Assembly (NCBI RefSeq): GCF_017848315.1
Contig: NZ_JAFKEC010000016.1
Coordinates: 34,071 to 98,070, forward strand
Length of the DNA: 64,000 nucleotides
DNA from: Pseudomonas palmensis
GTDB lineage: Bacteria > Pseudomonadota > Gammaproteobacteria > Pseudomonadales > Pseudomonadaceae
Direction: 5' to 3'
Within the stretch, counting starts at the first letter, position 1. Every line of letters begins with the position of its first letter. Made by a program: the position numbers and the translations under genes. Under the pieces are notes generated by a model. That model was not told the origin of the DNA. It saw nothing but the letters and a program-made list of their open reading frames with translations, and did not search any database. This document shows positions 37,201 to 46,335 of the stretch, piece by piece.

Positions 37201-40200
37201 CGGTGCCCTGAACAAGACCGGCACGGGCAACCTGACCCTCAATGGTGCCAACACCTACCAGGGCGGCACCAGCGTCGGCGGCGGCACCCTCACCCTGGGC
37301 AATGGTGCGGCACTGGGCAGTGGTGCGCTGAACGTCACCGGCGCGTCCAGCCTGGCGACCAGCACCCCGCTGAGCCTGGCCAACGCGATCAACCTGGGCG
37401 CCGACCTGACCCTGCCGGGCACCAGCAACCTGGTGCTCAATGGCGTGATCGGCGGCAGCAGCGGGCTGGTCAAGAACGGTTCGGCCAGCCTGACCCTCAA
37501 TGGCAATAACACCTATCAGGGCAGCACCAGCCTCGCCGGCGGCACCCTGATCGTCGGCAGCAACACCGCACTGGGTACCAGCACGCTCACTGCACAGGCC
37601 GGCACGTCACTGGACGCCAGCAGCGCCGTGACCCTGGGCAATGCCATCGGCCTGCTCGGCGGCCTGACGGTGGTCGGCAGCAACGACCTGACCCTTGCCG
37701 GCAACCTCACCGGCAGCGGCGGGCTGAGCAAGAATGGTGGCGCGACGCTCACCCTGTCGGGCAGCAACACCCACCTGGGCAACACCTTGCTCAATGGCGG
37801 CCGCCTGGTCCTGGGCAGTGACCAGGCGCTGGGCCTGGGTAACCTGGTGGCAGCAGGCGGCACCACGCTGGACAGCAGCCTGGATGTCACCGTGCTCAAC
37901 GCCGTATCGCTGGCCGGCAACCTGACCGTTGGCGGCACCCACGACATCACCCTGGGCGGCCAGGTCAACGGTGCCGGCAGCCTCACCAAGAATGGCGCGG
38001 GCAACCTGACCCTGACCGGTGCCAACGCCTGGCAGGGCGGCACCACCCTGAACGCCGGCACCCTCACCGTGGGCAATGCGCTGGCGCTGGGCAACGGCGG
38101 CCTCAGCGTGGGCGGGGCGTCCACCCTGGCCAGCAGCGCTGCGGTGAACCTGGCCAACGCGGTCAACCTGGGCGCCAACCTGACGGTCGCCGGCAACACC
38201 GACCTGGGCCTGACGGGCGTGGTCAGCGGCACTGGCGGGCTGATCAAGACCGGTGGCGGCAACCTCGCCCTCACCGGTGCCAACACCTACAGCGGCGGCA
38301 CCACCCTGAATGCCGGCACCCTCACCGTAGGCAACGCCACCGCACTGGGCAGCGGCGCGCTGACGGTCGGCGGCGCCTCCACCCTGGCCAGCAACACCGC
38401 GCTGAATCTGGGCAACGCCATCGGCCTGAATGCCGACCTGACCGTCGCCAACAGCGCCGGCCTGACCCTGGGCGGCGACATCAGCGGTGCGGGCGGCCTG
38501 ATCAAGACTGGCACCGGGGTGCTGACCCTCGGCGGCAACAATACCTACCAGGGCGGTACCGCGCTCAATGCCGGCGGCTTGCTGCTGACCTCGGCCACGG
38601 CGCTGGGCAGTGGCACCCTGACCGCCGCCGGCGCCACCACGCTGGACACCAGCACCGCGCTGACCCTGGACAATGCCCTGGTACTGACCGGCAACCTGAC
38701 CCTGCTCGGCGCGCAGAACCTGGCCCTGACGGGCGCGATCAGCGGCGCGGGCGGCCTGGTCAAGACCGGCGCCAGCGACCTGACCCTGAGCGGCGCCAAC
38801 ACCTACAGCGGCGACACCCTGCTGGGCGCCGGCCGCTTGATCGTGGGCAGCGACAGCGCACTGGGCGTCGGTACCCTGCGCACCAGCAACAACACCATCC
38901 TCGATGCCAGCACGGCGGTGACGCTGGGCAATGCGCTGAACATCGTCGGCAACCTGAACGTCGGCGGCAGCAACGACCTGGCCCTGAACGGCGTGATCGA
39001 CGGCCCCGGCGACCTGACCAAGAACGGCGCTGCGACCCTCACCCTCAACGGCAGCAACACCTACAGCGGCGAGACCATCCTCACCGCCGGCACCCTGGTG
39101 CTGGGCAACAACAATGCGCTGGGCACCGGGGTGCTGTCGGTCACCGGCAACTCGAGCCTGAGCAGCGGCAACAGCGCCGTGGTGGTGAACAACGGCATCG
39201 GCCTCAATGCCAACCTCACCGTCAACGGCAGCAACGACTTCGGCCTGGGGGGCGTGATCAGCGGCAACAGCCAACTGATCAAGACCGGTAGCGGCAACCT
39301 GACCCTGAGCGGTACCAACACCTATTCCGGTGGTACCAGCCTGGGCGGCGGCACCCTGACCGTCACCAATGGCGCTGCGCTGGGCAGCGGCGCACTGAGC
39401 GCGACGGGCACCAGCACCCTGGGCAATACCCAGGCTGTCACGCTGCTGAATGCCATCGCGGTCAATGGCGATCTGACCCTGGACACGGCCGCCAACCTGA
39501 CCCTGGGTGGGGTTATCAGTGGCTCGGGCAACCTGATCAAGAGCGGCGCCCAGGAACTGGTGGTGTTCGGCAACAACACCTTCAGCGGCACACTCGATAT
39601 CACCCAGGGCATGCTGACCACCTTGAATAGCAACGCCCTGGGCAATGTCGCCAGTGTCAACCTGGGCAGCGGCACCGACCTGAACCTGAACGGCAACACC
39701 AGCATCGGTGCACTCACCGGCAGCGGCACCACCAATATCGGCCTGGGCAGCACGCTGAGCCTGGGCAATACCAACCTGGACAGCGTCTTCGCCGGTGCCC
39801 TGGTCGGCAGCGGCGGCTTGAACAAGGTCGGCACCGGCGTGCTGGAACTTGCCGGCATCAGCAACCTGGGCGGCGCCAGCCAGGTCAGCGGCGGTACCTT
39901 GAACGTGTCGGGCGCCCTGAACGGGGGGAACCTGACGGTCAATTCCGGCGCGACCCTGACCGGCAGCGGCAGCGCGGGCGGGCTGACCACCATCGTCAAC
40001 GGCGGCCACCTGGCCGGCACCAGCGGCACCCAGCTCAGCTTCGGCTCGCTGGCGCTGGCGCCAAACGCCAGCATCGACGTCGCACTCGGCTCGCCCGTCA
40101 CCGGCGGTACCTCGTTGTTCAGTGTTGCCGGCAACCTGACCCTGGGTGGCACGCTCAACATCACCGATGACGGCGGCTTCGGCAATGGTATCTATCGCCT

Positions 40201-43200
40201 GTTCGATTACGGCTCGCTGACCAACAACGGGTTGGTGCTGGGCAGCCTGCCGGGCAGCGTCACGCCCGGCGAGCTGCAACTGCAAACCGCGATTACCGGC
40301 CAGGTCAACGTGCTGGTCAACTCGCCCAACCTGATCGTGCAGTTCTGGGATGGGGCGGGCACTGTCCCCGATGGCGTGGTGCAGGGCGGCAGCGGCACCT
40401 GGAACACCACCACCACCAACTGGACCGACCTCAACGGCAACGTCAACGACGTCTGGCAGGGGCAGTTCGCGGTGTTCCAGGGCGCCGCGGGCGGCGTGGT
40501 CACGGTCGAAGGTGGCCAGGCCGTCAATGCCCTGCAGTTCATCACCGACGGCTACCAGCTGGTCGCCGGCAGCGGCGGCGTGCTCAACGCCGTCAACGGC
40601 AACAGTGGCAGCTTTGCGGTACGTGTCGACCCGAACGTGACCGCCACCCTGGGCCTGCCGGTCAATGGCAGCGCGACCCTGGCCAAGCTCGACAGCGGCA
40701 CGCTGGTGCTCAACGGCGCCAACGGCTACACCGGCGGCACGCAGCTCAATGGCGGCACCCTGGTGGTCGGCAATGACGGCGCGCTGGGCAGTGGCACGCT
40801 GACTGCGGCCAATGGCACCACCCTGGACAGCAACAAGGCGGTGAGCCTGGCCAACACCATTGGCCTGCTCGGCCAACTGAGCATTGCCGGCAGCAACGCA
40901 CTGACGCTGGACGGTGACATCAGCGGCACCGGCGGCCTGCTCAAGGCGGGCGGCGCCAGCCTGACGCTCAACGGCGACAACAGCTACACCGGCCCTACCG
41001 CCCTGAATGCCGGCACGCTGGTACTGGGCAGTGACACCGCACTGGGCGTCGGCGCCCTCAACGCGGCCGCGGGCACGCAACTGGACAGCAGCAGCGCGCT
41101 GGCGCTGGCCAACACCTTCAACCTGAGCGGCAACCTGACGCTACTCGGCAGCAACGACCTGACCCTCAATGGCCTGGTCAACGGCGCCGGCAGCCTCACC
41201 AAGCAGGGCAGCGGCAGCCTCACGCTCAACGGTGCCAACGGTTTCACGGGCGGTACCGTACTGCAGAGCGGCACCCTGAATGTCGGCAACGCCGGGGCGC
41301 TGGGCAGTGGCGCGCTCACCGTCAGTGGCGCCTCCAGCCTGGTCAATGGCAGTGCGCTGTCGCTGGCCAATGCCATCGTGCTCAACGCCGGCCTGACCCT
41401 GCCGGGCAGCAACAACCTCACCCTGGGCGGCGTCATCAGTGGCACGGGCAGCCTGAACCACACCGGCAGCGGCGGCCTGACCCTCACCGGGGTGAACACC
41501 TACAGCGGCGGCACCCAGCTGGGTGCCGGCAATCTGACCCTGGGCAACGGCTCGGCGCTGGGCAGCGGTGCCCTGAGTGTCAGCGGCACCTCCACCCTGA
41601 CCACCACCAGCGCCATGACCCTGGCCAACGCGGTGGATGTGGGCGGCACGCTCAACGTGGCGGGCACCAACAACCTGACCCTGGCCGGCGTGCTCAGCGG
41701 TGCGGGTACCCTGAACAAGAACGGTGCGGCCAACCTCACCCTCAGCGGCAACAACAGCTTCAGCGGCATCCTCAACATTCTCTCCGGCAGCCTCAGCACG
41801 GTGGGCAGCGGTGCACTCGGCAACCCTGCCGAGCTCAACCTGGGCAACGGCGCCAGCCTCAACCTGGGCGGCACCACCAACCTGGGCGAGCTCAGCGGCA
41901 GCGGCACCGTGAACGTGGGCGCCGGTACCGGCCTGCAAGTGGGCGAGGGCACGTTCGGCGGGGTGCTCAGCGGCACCGGTACGCTGGACAAGACCGGCAC
42001 CGGCACGCTGACCCTGGGCGGTGGCAATACCCTGAGCGGGGCCACCACCGTCAGCGGCGGCAGCCTCATCGTCAATGGCAGCCTGGCCAGCAGCACCGTC
42101 ACGGTGAACAGCGGCAGCACCCTGGGCGGCACCGGCAGCCTCGGCGGCGCGCTGACCGTCGCCGACGGCGGGCACCTGTCGCTGCGCAGCGGCGATACCC
42201 TGAGCGTCGGCTCGCTGGTACTGGGCGCGGACGCCAACCTGGATGCGGCCCTGGGCGCCCCTGTGGTGGGTACCCCGGCGCTGATCAACGTGGGCGGCAA
42301 CCTGACCCTGGACGGCAAGCTCAATGTCACCGACCTGGGCGGGTTCGGTGCGGGCGTGTATCGCCTGATCGACTACAGCGGCGCGCTGACCAACAACGGC
42401 CTGGCCATCGGCAGCGTGCCCAATGGGGTCATCGCGGGCGATCTGGATGTGCAGACCGCCGTCAACAACCAGGTCAACCTGGTGGTGGGCGGCAGCAACA
42501 ACAACGTGCTGTTCTGGGACGGCAGCCAGACCGTCGGCAATGGATCGGTCGACGGCGGCGCCGGTGTCTGGAGCGTCGGCGGCACCAACTGGACCGATGC
42601 CAACGGAGCGCTCAACCAGGCCTGGAACGGCACCTTCGCGGTGTTCCAGGGCACGGGCGGCGCGGTGACCGTCGATGGTGTGCAGACCGTCAACGGCCTG
42701 CAGTTCCTCGACAATGGCTACGTGCTGAGCGGTGACGCGCTGAACCTCACCAACGGTGCCCAGGGCACCGGCAACGTGCGTATCGGCAACGGCGTGAGCG
42801 CCACACTGAACGTGGACATCAACGGCAGCGGCACTCTGGCCAAGCTCGAAGGCGGCACCCTGGTGCTCAACGGCAACAACGGCTATACCGGCGGCACCCA
42901 GCTCAACGGCGGCACGTTGGTGGTGGGCAGCAACACCGCCCTGGGCAGCGGCGCGCTGACGGCTGCCGACGGCACCATGCTGGATGCCAACCAGGCCGTG
43001 ACCCTGGGCAACGCCGTGACGCTCGGCGGTGCGCTGACCATCGCGGGCAGCAATGACCTTGATCTCACCAACCTCGTCAGCGGCAGCGGCAGCCTGGTGA
43101 AGAACGGTACGGCCGACCTGACCCTGGCCGGCGCCAACACCTACCAGGGCGGCACGCGCCTCAATGCCGGCAGCCTGACCCTGGGCGACAACGCTGCACT

Positions 43201-46200
43201 GGGCAGCGGCGCGCTTACGGTGGGTGGCACTGCGCAGCTGGACGGCACGCTTGACCTGCAACTGGGCAACGCCGTCAGCCTGGCCTCGCAACTGACCCTG
43301 GGCGGCAGCCACGACCTGACCCTGAACGGGGTGATCAGCGGCAACGGCAGCCTGGTGAAAAACGGCAATGGCGCACTGCTGCTGAACGGTGCCAACACCT
43401 ACAGCGGCGGCAGCACCTTCAACGCCGGCAGCGTGCAGGGCAATACCAGCAGCCTGCAGGGCGCGATCCTCAACAACGCCGCGCTGACCTTCGAACAGGC
43501 CAGCAACGGCACCTACACCGGCAACCTCACCGGCAGCGGCACGTTGATCAAGAACGGCAGCGGGCAATTGCTGATGACCGGCAACAGCGGCTTCACCGGC
43601 GCCACCACGGTCAACGCCGGCAGCCTGCTGGTCAACGGCAGCCTGGCCAGTGCCACGGTGCAGGTCAACAACGGGGCGACCCTGGGCGGCAGCGGCAACT
43701 ACGCCGGCACGGTCAACCTGGCCAGCGGTGCGACCCTGGCGGCAGGCAGCGGCGCCACGCCACTCAAGGTCGGCGCGCTCAACCTGGATGCCGGCAGCAA
43801 TGTCGACCTGGCGCTCGGGCAGGCATCGGCCTCGACCACCGTGGTCAAGGTGGCGGGCGACCTGACCCTTGATGGCACGCTCAACATCAGCAATGCCGGT
43901 GGCTTCGGCAGCGGCGTTTACCAGCTGTTCAGCTACGGTGGCAACCTGACCGACAACGGCCTGCTGTTCGGCCTGCTGCCAGGCGGCACCTTGCCAGGCC
44001 AACTGACCCTGCAGACGGCCATCGCCCAGCAGATCAACCTGGTGGTGCAGGGCGCCGGTGGCGCACTGCAGTTCTGGAACGGCGGCAAGACCAATGCCGA
44101 CGGCACCATCGGTGGCGGCAGCGGTACCTGGGGCAACGGCACCAACTGGACCGACGTCAACGGCAACCTGAGCGAAACCTGGGATGCGCAGTTCGGCGTG
44201 TTCGGTGGCCAGGCGGGGACCGTCACCGTGGCCGGCAACCAGTCCTTCACCGGCCTGCAGTTCCTCAGCGGCGGCTACCAGTTGGTGGCCGGCAGCGGCG
44301 GCAGCCTGACACCGGTCAATGCAGCCAATGGCGACCTGGCCGCCGTGCGCGTGAACACCGGCGACAGCACGCAGATCTCGGCGCCGCTGGTGGGCGCGGG
44401 CGGTATCGAAAAACTCGACGCAGGCACGCTGATCCTGAGCGGCGCCAACACCTACACCGGCGGCACCAGGGTCAGCGGCGGTACGCTGGTGGGCAACACC
44501 ACCAGCCTGCAGGGCAACATCGTCGACAACGCCAGCCTGGTGTTCCAGCAGGACACCGACGGCCGCTTCAACGGTGTGCTCAGCGGCACCGGCAACACCG
44601 TCAAGCAGGGTAGCGGCAGCCTGCTGCTGACCGGCAACCAGCCGTTCAGCGGCAACCTGGCGGTCAACCAGGGCCTGCTGCTGGTGGGCAATGCGGCCAA
44701 CCCGGGCACGGTGCTCGGGGCCAAGGTCACGGTGGGGGCCGGTGCCGCACTGAGCGGCAACGGCAGCGTGGGCTCGCTGGTCAACAACGGTGTGGTGCAG
44801 CCTGACCCGGCCAGTGGGCTCAAGGTCGGCGGCAACTTCACCAACGCCCCGGGCGGCACCCTGCAGGTGGTGGTCGGCAACCCCGCCAGCAGCGGCCTGA
44901 CCGTGGGCGGCACGGCCAACCTGGGCGGCAGCCTGGTGGTGCTGAACTCGGCACCGGCCTCGGGCAACGCGCAGTACACCGTGGTGACTGCCGGCGGCGG
45001 GGTGAACGGCACCTTCACCACCGTGCAGTTGCCGGATACGCCGTTCTACGACACCACGCTCAACTACGGCAGCAACCAGGTCGGCGTCACCATCAGCCGC
45101 AACGGCACCAGCCTCGGCGATGTGGCTGCGACCCCCAACCAGCAGGCCGTGGCCGGCGCACTGGGCAGCAGCGGGGCACCGGCGGCGGTGCTGGGCGCGG
45201 TCATGGCGCAGAACCGTGGTGGCGTTCAGGCGGCGCTGGACAGCCTGTCGGGCGAGATCCATGCCAGTACCGCCAGTGCGCTGATCGAAGACTCGCGCTA
45301 CGTGCGCGAAGCGATCAACGACCGCCTGCGCCAGCCAGGCTGCATGCGCGAGGAGGATCCGCGTCGGGCCCTGGCACCGAACGCCAACCAGCTCACCAGC
45401 GACGGTTGCCACGACGAGGCCGTGGGCTGGGCGCAGGCACTGGGCACCTGGGGCAAGATGGACGGCAACAGCAACAGCGCCAGCATCGACCGCAACGTGC
45501 AGGGCTTCCTGCTCGGGGTGGACCGCAGCCTGAACAGCGACTGGCGCGTGGGCGTGGCCGCCGGCTATACCCGCAGCGACCTGGATGCCAGCGGCCGCCG
45601 TTCCGATGCGAGCATCGACAGCTACCACCTGGCCACCTACCTGGGCTACCAGCTCGATGCCTTCTCGGCCCGCGTGGGTGCGGCGTACAGCTGGCACGAC
45701 ATCGAGAGCAAGCGTGACGTCGCCATCGGCAGCTACGACGACCGCCTCAAGGCCAAGTACAAGGCGCGCACCGCGCAGGTGTTCGGCGAGGTGAGCTACG
45801 CCATCGAGGCAGGCGGCGTGGCGCTGGAACCGTTCGCGGGCCTGGCCTACGTCAACTACGACAGCGACACTGCACGCGAGAAGGGCGGCGCGGCGCGGCT
45901 CAAGGCCAGTGCCGACCAGGACATCACCTTCTCCACCGTGGGCCTGCGGGCGGGCAAGGCGTTCAAGCTGGCCAACGGCAGCACCCTGACCCCGCGTGGC
46001 AGCCTGGGCTGGCGGCATGCCTACGGCGACACCAAGCCCGATGCCGACCTGCGCTTCATCGAGGGCGGCGCCGGCTTCACCACCCAGGGCGTGCCGATCG
46101 CCCGCGATGCGGCGGTGGTCGAGGCGGGGCTGGACCTGTCGATCGGGCAGGCCGGCAAACTGGGCCTGGGCTATTCGGGGCAGCTGTCCAGCGACACCCG

Positions 46201-46240
46201 CGACCATGCGGTAACGGTGAGTTTCAGCATGGGGTTCTAG
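31232..46240 (+). CDS. Giant autotransporter with beta-strand repeats (5002 aa)
   Basis: A 5002-residue type V secreted protein. The signal peptide (hydrophobic LAVSLATAGIAFGLF, then ATASAA) is at residues 1-38. A repeat-rich passenger occupies about 100-4690, and a 12-strand autotransporter barrel about 4730-5002, starting at VGWAQALGTWGKM and ending in VTVSFSMGF with the terminal Phe. The passenger is made of about 36 autotransporter-associated beta-strand repeats of roughly 86 residues (core LxGxNTYxGGTxLNAG, then LGxGAL and LANAIxL), predicted to stack as a beta-helix. A separate FWDG module recurs four times. The GTG start follows GAAGGAG. Likely roles are adhesion or biofilm; no protease or lipase motif was seen. 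No frameshift interrupts the 15 kb. Confidence 0.95.
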   Translation: MDRRAVKLAPTRVRPLSLAVSLATAGIAFGLFSATASAACTPLIPGAGATVTCTPGLNGNVSSSANNLTLNLSNGSQINAPLLGTAVNLTGNNVTLNNSGTIDPAFLGILSGLSSGIKVGNSAASTVSITNFSGGVIKGTTGVLSASLLNLNGLALSVQNGNGGVTTLVNDGTIGSSNIVGVSVLAPDAPVVAVYGGGSVNMTNTGTIIGRVAFQASGTATGNTFTNSGAISGGVSMGANSTNRFNAITGSSVSGGGGVGVDLGIAGINLLYAPSGKVDGGAGGSNTLALQNAIGGGTGTGGTGTLSASNYINFNNLLVQSGTWTLSGALLGVTSTSLNGGSLVFDDASTFGTGTIAANGGALGAGAANLSLANAVTLGAGGLGIIGDNNLTLTGIVSGSGPLTKTGAGTLGLSGANTYTGGTFLNAGVLSLANAAALGTGSLSVTGAGSLQGSVPLVLSNAVQLSAALSLPGSNALTLGGVVSGTGSLNKTGSGDLTLAASNTYSGGTTLGAGKLILGNAAALGGGTLTAAAGTSLDTSSALTLANAISLGGALTLTGSNNLTLGGVIGGNGSLVKNGTTNLNLTGTNTFTGGLLLNGGSLTVGNGAALGTGALTLGANASLDASSAVNLNNAVVLGANTLSLLGTSATTLGGVVSGTGGLIKSGAADLTLGAANTFGGGVQLQAGKLIVGNNAALGPGTLAVADGTTLDSTSSVALANAISLGGNLTLAGSNALTLGGVVSGSGGLVKNGAALLTLNGNNSFQGGVTLNAGGLMVGAANALGSGALNTTGTASLDASVALSLANAVNLGADLTVGGTANLGLGGPISGAGGVIKNGAADLTLAGNNTYVGNTRLNAGKLVLGSSTALGQGALIAADGTRLDAAPGVTLGNALTLNGALTLDGSNDLALQGLISGNGSLIKNGTTNLTLSGNNTFLGGTTLNAGTLTLASAAALGTGALTVGGAASLANSSPLVLANAVVLNGVLTLPGTSNLTLNGVISGASGLSKNGAANLTLGAANTFGGGVALNAGTLILGNNTALGTGTLAAAGNTSLDATKALTVGNAVTLAGNLNLLGSNTLNLGGVISGAGGLTKAGGADLTLSGANTFSGATNLNAGKLIVGSNTALGTGVLNAAGNTQLEASTAVSLANLVNLAGNLGIGGAANLTLNGVVGGTGSLAKTGTATLGLNAANTYQGGTNLNGGGLSLGNNQALGSGALNVGGAATLDNSVALNLANQVNLNANLSVVGSNDLTLGGVIAGAGQLIKNGAATLTLNGLNTFTGGTLLNAGALVLGNASALGNGALNVTGAASLDNSASFALANAINLGANLTLAGSNDLTLGGVISGAAGLVKNGASNLTLNGVNTFQGGTVLNAGGLTLGNANALGTGALTVAGNASLDNSASFALGNNLILNADLSLAGNNDLSLGGVISGTGGLIKNGLADLTLSGNNTFSGAVNVLNGSLTTVGAGALGNASAVNVGLGASLNLGNSSSLASLTGSGSVNLGAGTNLSVGAGDASSVFTGGLAGAGGLIKVGGGSLELAGNNGLLSGTTQVNGGTLNVTGSLGSNLVQVNTGATLTSTGTGSVLGAVTIADGGHLAANSGSSLTLGSLVLNANSNLDVGLGSPATGGNALIKVNGNLTLDGTLNVSDIGGFGTGIYSLINYTGQLTDNGLVIGSIPGSVQLGDLQVQTSIGSQVNLLVGGANGSVLFWDGTGLVGNGVIQGGNGTWDALSTNWTTVNGTGNRDWSSNFAVFQGAAGDVLVNGAQSITGLQFVTDGYRLLNGVTGQLNLVNGSNGATTVRVDPGVTATVGVALGGSGLLSKVDSGTLVLNASNSYSGGTALNGGTLVVGNNLALGSGALTAANGTTLDSNASIALGNSVNLLGGLTVAGSNDLALNGSINGAGNLTKNGAATLTLGGANSYTGGTTLAAGRLLLGNDLALGIGALHVTAASSLAGTTTTNLANAIDLGANLTLDGLNAMTLNGIVSGSGALNKTGTGNLTLNGANTYQGGTSVGGGTLTLGNGAALGSGALNVTGASSLATSTPLSLANAINLGADLTLPGTSNLVLNGVIGGSSGLVKNGSASLTLNGNNTYQGSTSLAGGTLIVGSNTALGTSTLTAQAGTSLDASSAVTLGNAIGLLGGLTVVGSNDLTLAGNLTGSGGLSKNGGATLTLSGSNTHLGNTLLNGGRLVLGSDQALGLGNLVAAGGTTLDSSLDVTVLNAVSLAGNLTVGGTHDITLGGQVNGAGSLTKNGAGNLTLTGANAWQGGTTLNAGTLTVGNALALGNGGLSVGGASTLASSAAVNLANAVNLGANLTVAGNTDLGLTGVVSGTGGLIKTGGGNLALTGANTYSGGTTLNAGTLTVGNATALGSGALTVGGASTLASNTALNLGNAIGLNADLTVANSAGLTLGGDISGAGGLIKTGTGVLTLGGNNTYQGGTALNAGGLLLTSATALGSGTLTAAGATTLDTSTALTLDNALVLTGNLTLLGAQNLALTGAISGAGGLVKTGASDLTLSGANTYSGDTLLGAGRLIVGSDSALGVGTLRTSNNTILDASTAVTLGNALNIVGNLNVGGSNDLALNGVIDGPGDLTKNGAATLTLNGSNTYSGETILTAGTLVLGNNNALGTGVLSVTGNSSLSSGNSAVVVNNGIGLNANLTVNGSNDFGLGGVISGNSQLIKTGSGNLTLSGTNTYSGGTSLGGGTLTVTNGAALGSGALSATGTSTLGNTQAVTLLNAIAVNGDLTLDTAANLTLGGVISGSGNLIKSGAQELVVFGNNTFSGTLDITQGMLTTLNSNALGNVASVNLGSGTDLNLNGNTSIGALTGSGTTNIGLGSTLSLGNTNLDSVFAGALVGSGGLNKVGTGVLELAGISNLGGASQVSGGTLNVSGALNGGNLTVNSGATLTGSGSAGGLTTIVNGGHLAGTSGTQLSFGSLALAPNASIDVALGSPVTGGTSLFSVAGNLTLGGTLNITDDGGFGNGIYRLFDYGSLTNNGLVLGSLPGSVTPGELQLQTAITGQVNVLVNSPNLIVQFWDGAGTVPDGVVQGGSGTWNTTTTNWTDLNGNVNDVWQGQFAVFQGAAGGVVTVEGGQAVNALQFITDGYQLVAGSGGVLNAVNGNSGSFAVRVDPNVTATLGLPVNGSATLAKLDSGTLVLNGANGYTGGTQLNGGTLVVGNDGALGSGTLTAANGTTLDSNKAVSLANTIGLLGQLSIAGSNALTLDGDISGTGGLLKAGGASLTLNGDNSYTGPTALNAGTLVLGSDTALGVGALNAAAGTQLDSSSALALANTFNLSGNLTLLGSNDLTLNGLVNGAGSLTKQGSGSLTLNGANGFTGGTVLQSGTLNVGNAGALGSGALTVSGASSLVNGSALSLANAIVLNAGLTLPGSNNLTLGGVISGTGSLNHTGSGGLTLTGVNTYSGGTQLGAGNLTLGNGSALGSGALSVSGTSTLTTTSAMTLANAVDVGGTLNVAGTNNLTLAGVLSGAGTLNKNGAANLTLSGNNSFSGILNILSGSLSTVGSGALGNPAELNLGNGASLNLGGTTNLGELSGSGTVNVGAGTGLQVGEGTFGGVLSGTGTLDKTGTGTLTLGGGNTLSGATTVSGGSLIVNGSLASSTVTVNSGSTLGGTGSLGGALTVADGGHLSLRSGDTLSVGSLVLGADANLDAALGAPVVGTPALINVGGNLTLDGKLNVTDLGGFGAGVYRLIDYSGALTNNGLAIGSVPNGVIAGDLDVQTAVNNQVNLVVGGSNNNVLFWDGSQTVGNGSVDGGAGVWSVGGTNWTDANGALNQAWNGTFAVFQGTGGAVTVDGVQTVNGLQFLDNGYVLSGDALNLTNGAQGTGNVRIGNGVSATLNVDINGSGTLAKLEGGTLVLNGNNGYTGGTQLNGGTLVVGSNTALGSGALTAADGTMLDANQAVTLGNAVTLGGALTIAGSNDLDLTNLVSGSGSLVKNGTADLTLAGANTYQGGTRLNAGSLTLGDNAALGSGALTVGGTAQLDGTLDLQLGNAVSLASQLTLGGSHDLTLNGVISGNGSLVKNGNGALLLNGANTYSGGSTFNAGSVQGNTSSLQGAILNNAALTFEQASNGTYTGNLTGSGTLIKNGSGQLLMTGNSGFTGATTVNAGSLLVNGSLASATVQVNNGATLGGSGNYAGTVNLASGATLAAGSGATPLKVGALNLDAGSNVDLALGQASASTTVVKVAGDLTLDGTLNISNAGGFGSGVYQLFSYGGNLTDNGLLFGLLPGGTLPGQLTLQTAIAQQINLVVQGAGGALQFWNGGKTNADGTIGGGSGTWGNGTNWTDVNGNLSETWDAQFGVFGGQAGTVTVAGNQSFTGLQFLSGGYQLVAGSGGSLTPVNAANGDLAAVRVNTGDSTQISAPLVGAGGIEKLDAGTLILSGANTYTGGTRVSGGTLVGNTTSLQGNIVDNASLVFQQDTDGRFNGVLSGTGNTVKQGSGSLLLTGNQPFSGNLAVNQGLLLVGNAANPGTVLGAKVTVGAGAALSGNGSVGSLVNNGVVQPDPASGLKVGGNFTNAPGGTLQVVVGNPASSGLTVGGTANLGGSLVVLNSAPASGNAQYTVVTAGGGVNGTFTTVQLPDTPFYDTTLNYGSNQVGVTISRNGTSLGDVAATPNQQAVAGALGSSGAPAAVLGAVMAQNRGGVQAALDSLSGEIHASTASALIEDSRYVREAINDRLRQPGCMREEDPRRALAPNANQLTSDGCHDEAVGWAQALGTWGKMDGNSNSASIDRNVQGFLLGVDRSLNSDWRVGVAAGYTRSDLDASGRRSDASIDSYHLATYLGYQLDAFSARVGAAYSWHDIESKRDVAIGSYDDRLKAKYKARTAQVFGEVSYAIEAGGVALEPFAGLAYVNYDSDTAREKGGAARLKASADQDITFSTVGLRAGKAFKLANGSTLTPRGSLGWRHAYGDTKPDADLRFIEGGAGFTTQGVPIARDAAVVEAGLDLSIGQAGKLGLGYSGQLSSDTRDHAVTVSFSMGF
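32390..44700 (+). repeat. Array of ~258-bp repeats coding beta-strand units
   Basis: I count about 36 copies of the NTYxGGT core in the protein, in blocks of roughly 13, 12, 5, 4 and 2 between the four FWDG modules. Full copies are 258 bp and stay in frame (for example 36997-37254, 37255-37512 and 38545-38802). Copies differ in many third positions and in short insertions, so the array is old and divergent rather than freshly duplicated, though near-identical stretches remain. Confidence 0.88.
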
Positions 46241-46335
46241 GCGGCGAACGACGATCACGGCGCGTGAAGGCGGTGGCTTGAGCGCAGGTACCTCAAGTAC
46301 CATCGCCCTCTGATTTGATGAGAGGGAAGTTGCTG

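Noticed and set aside
32390..44700. Regular repeats that could suggest a CRISPR array
   Set aside because: Units are 258 bp, coding, in frame and divergent; there are no short identical repeats with unique spacers.
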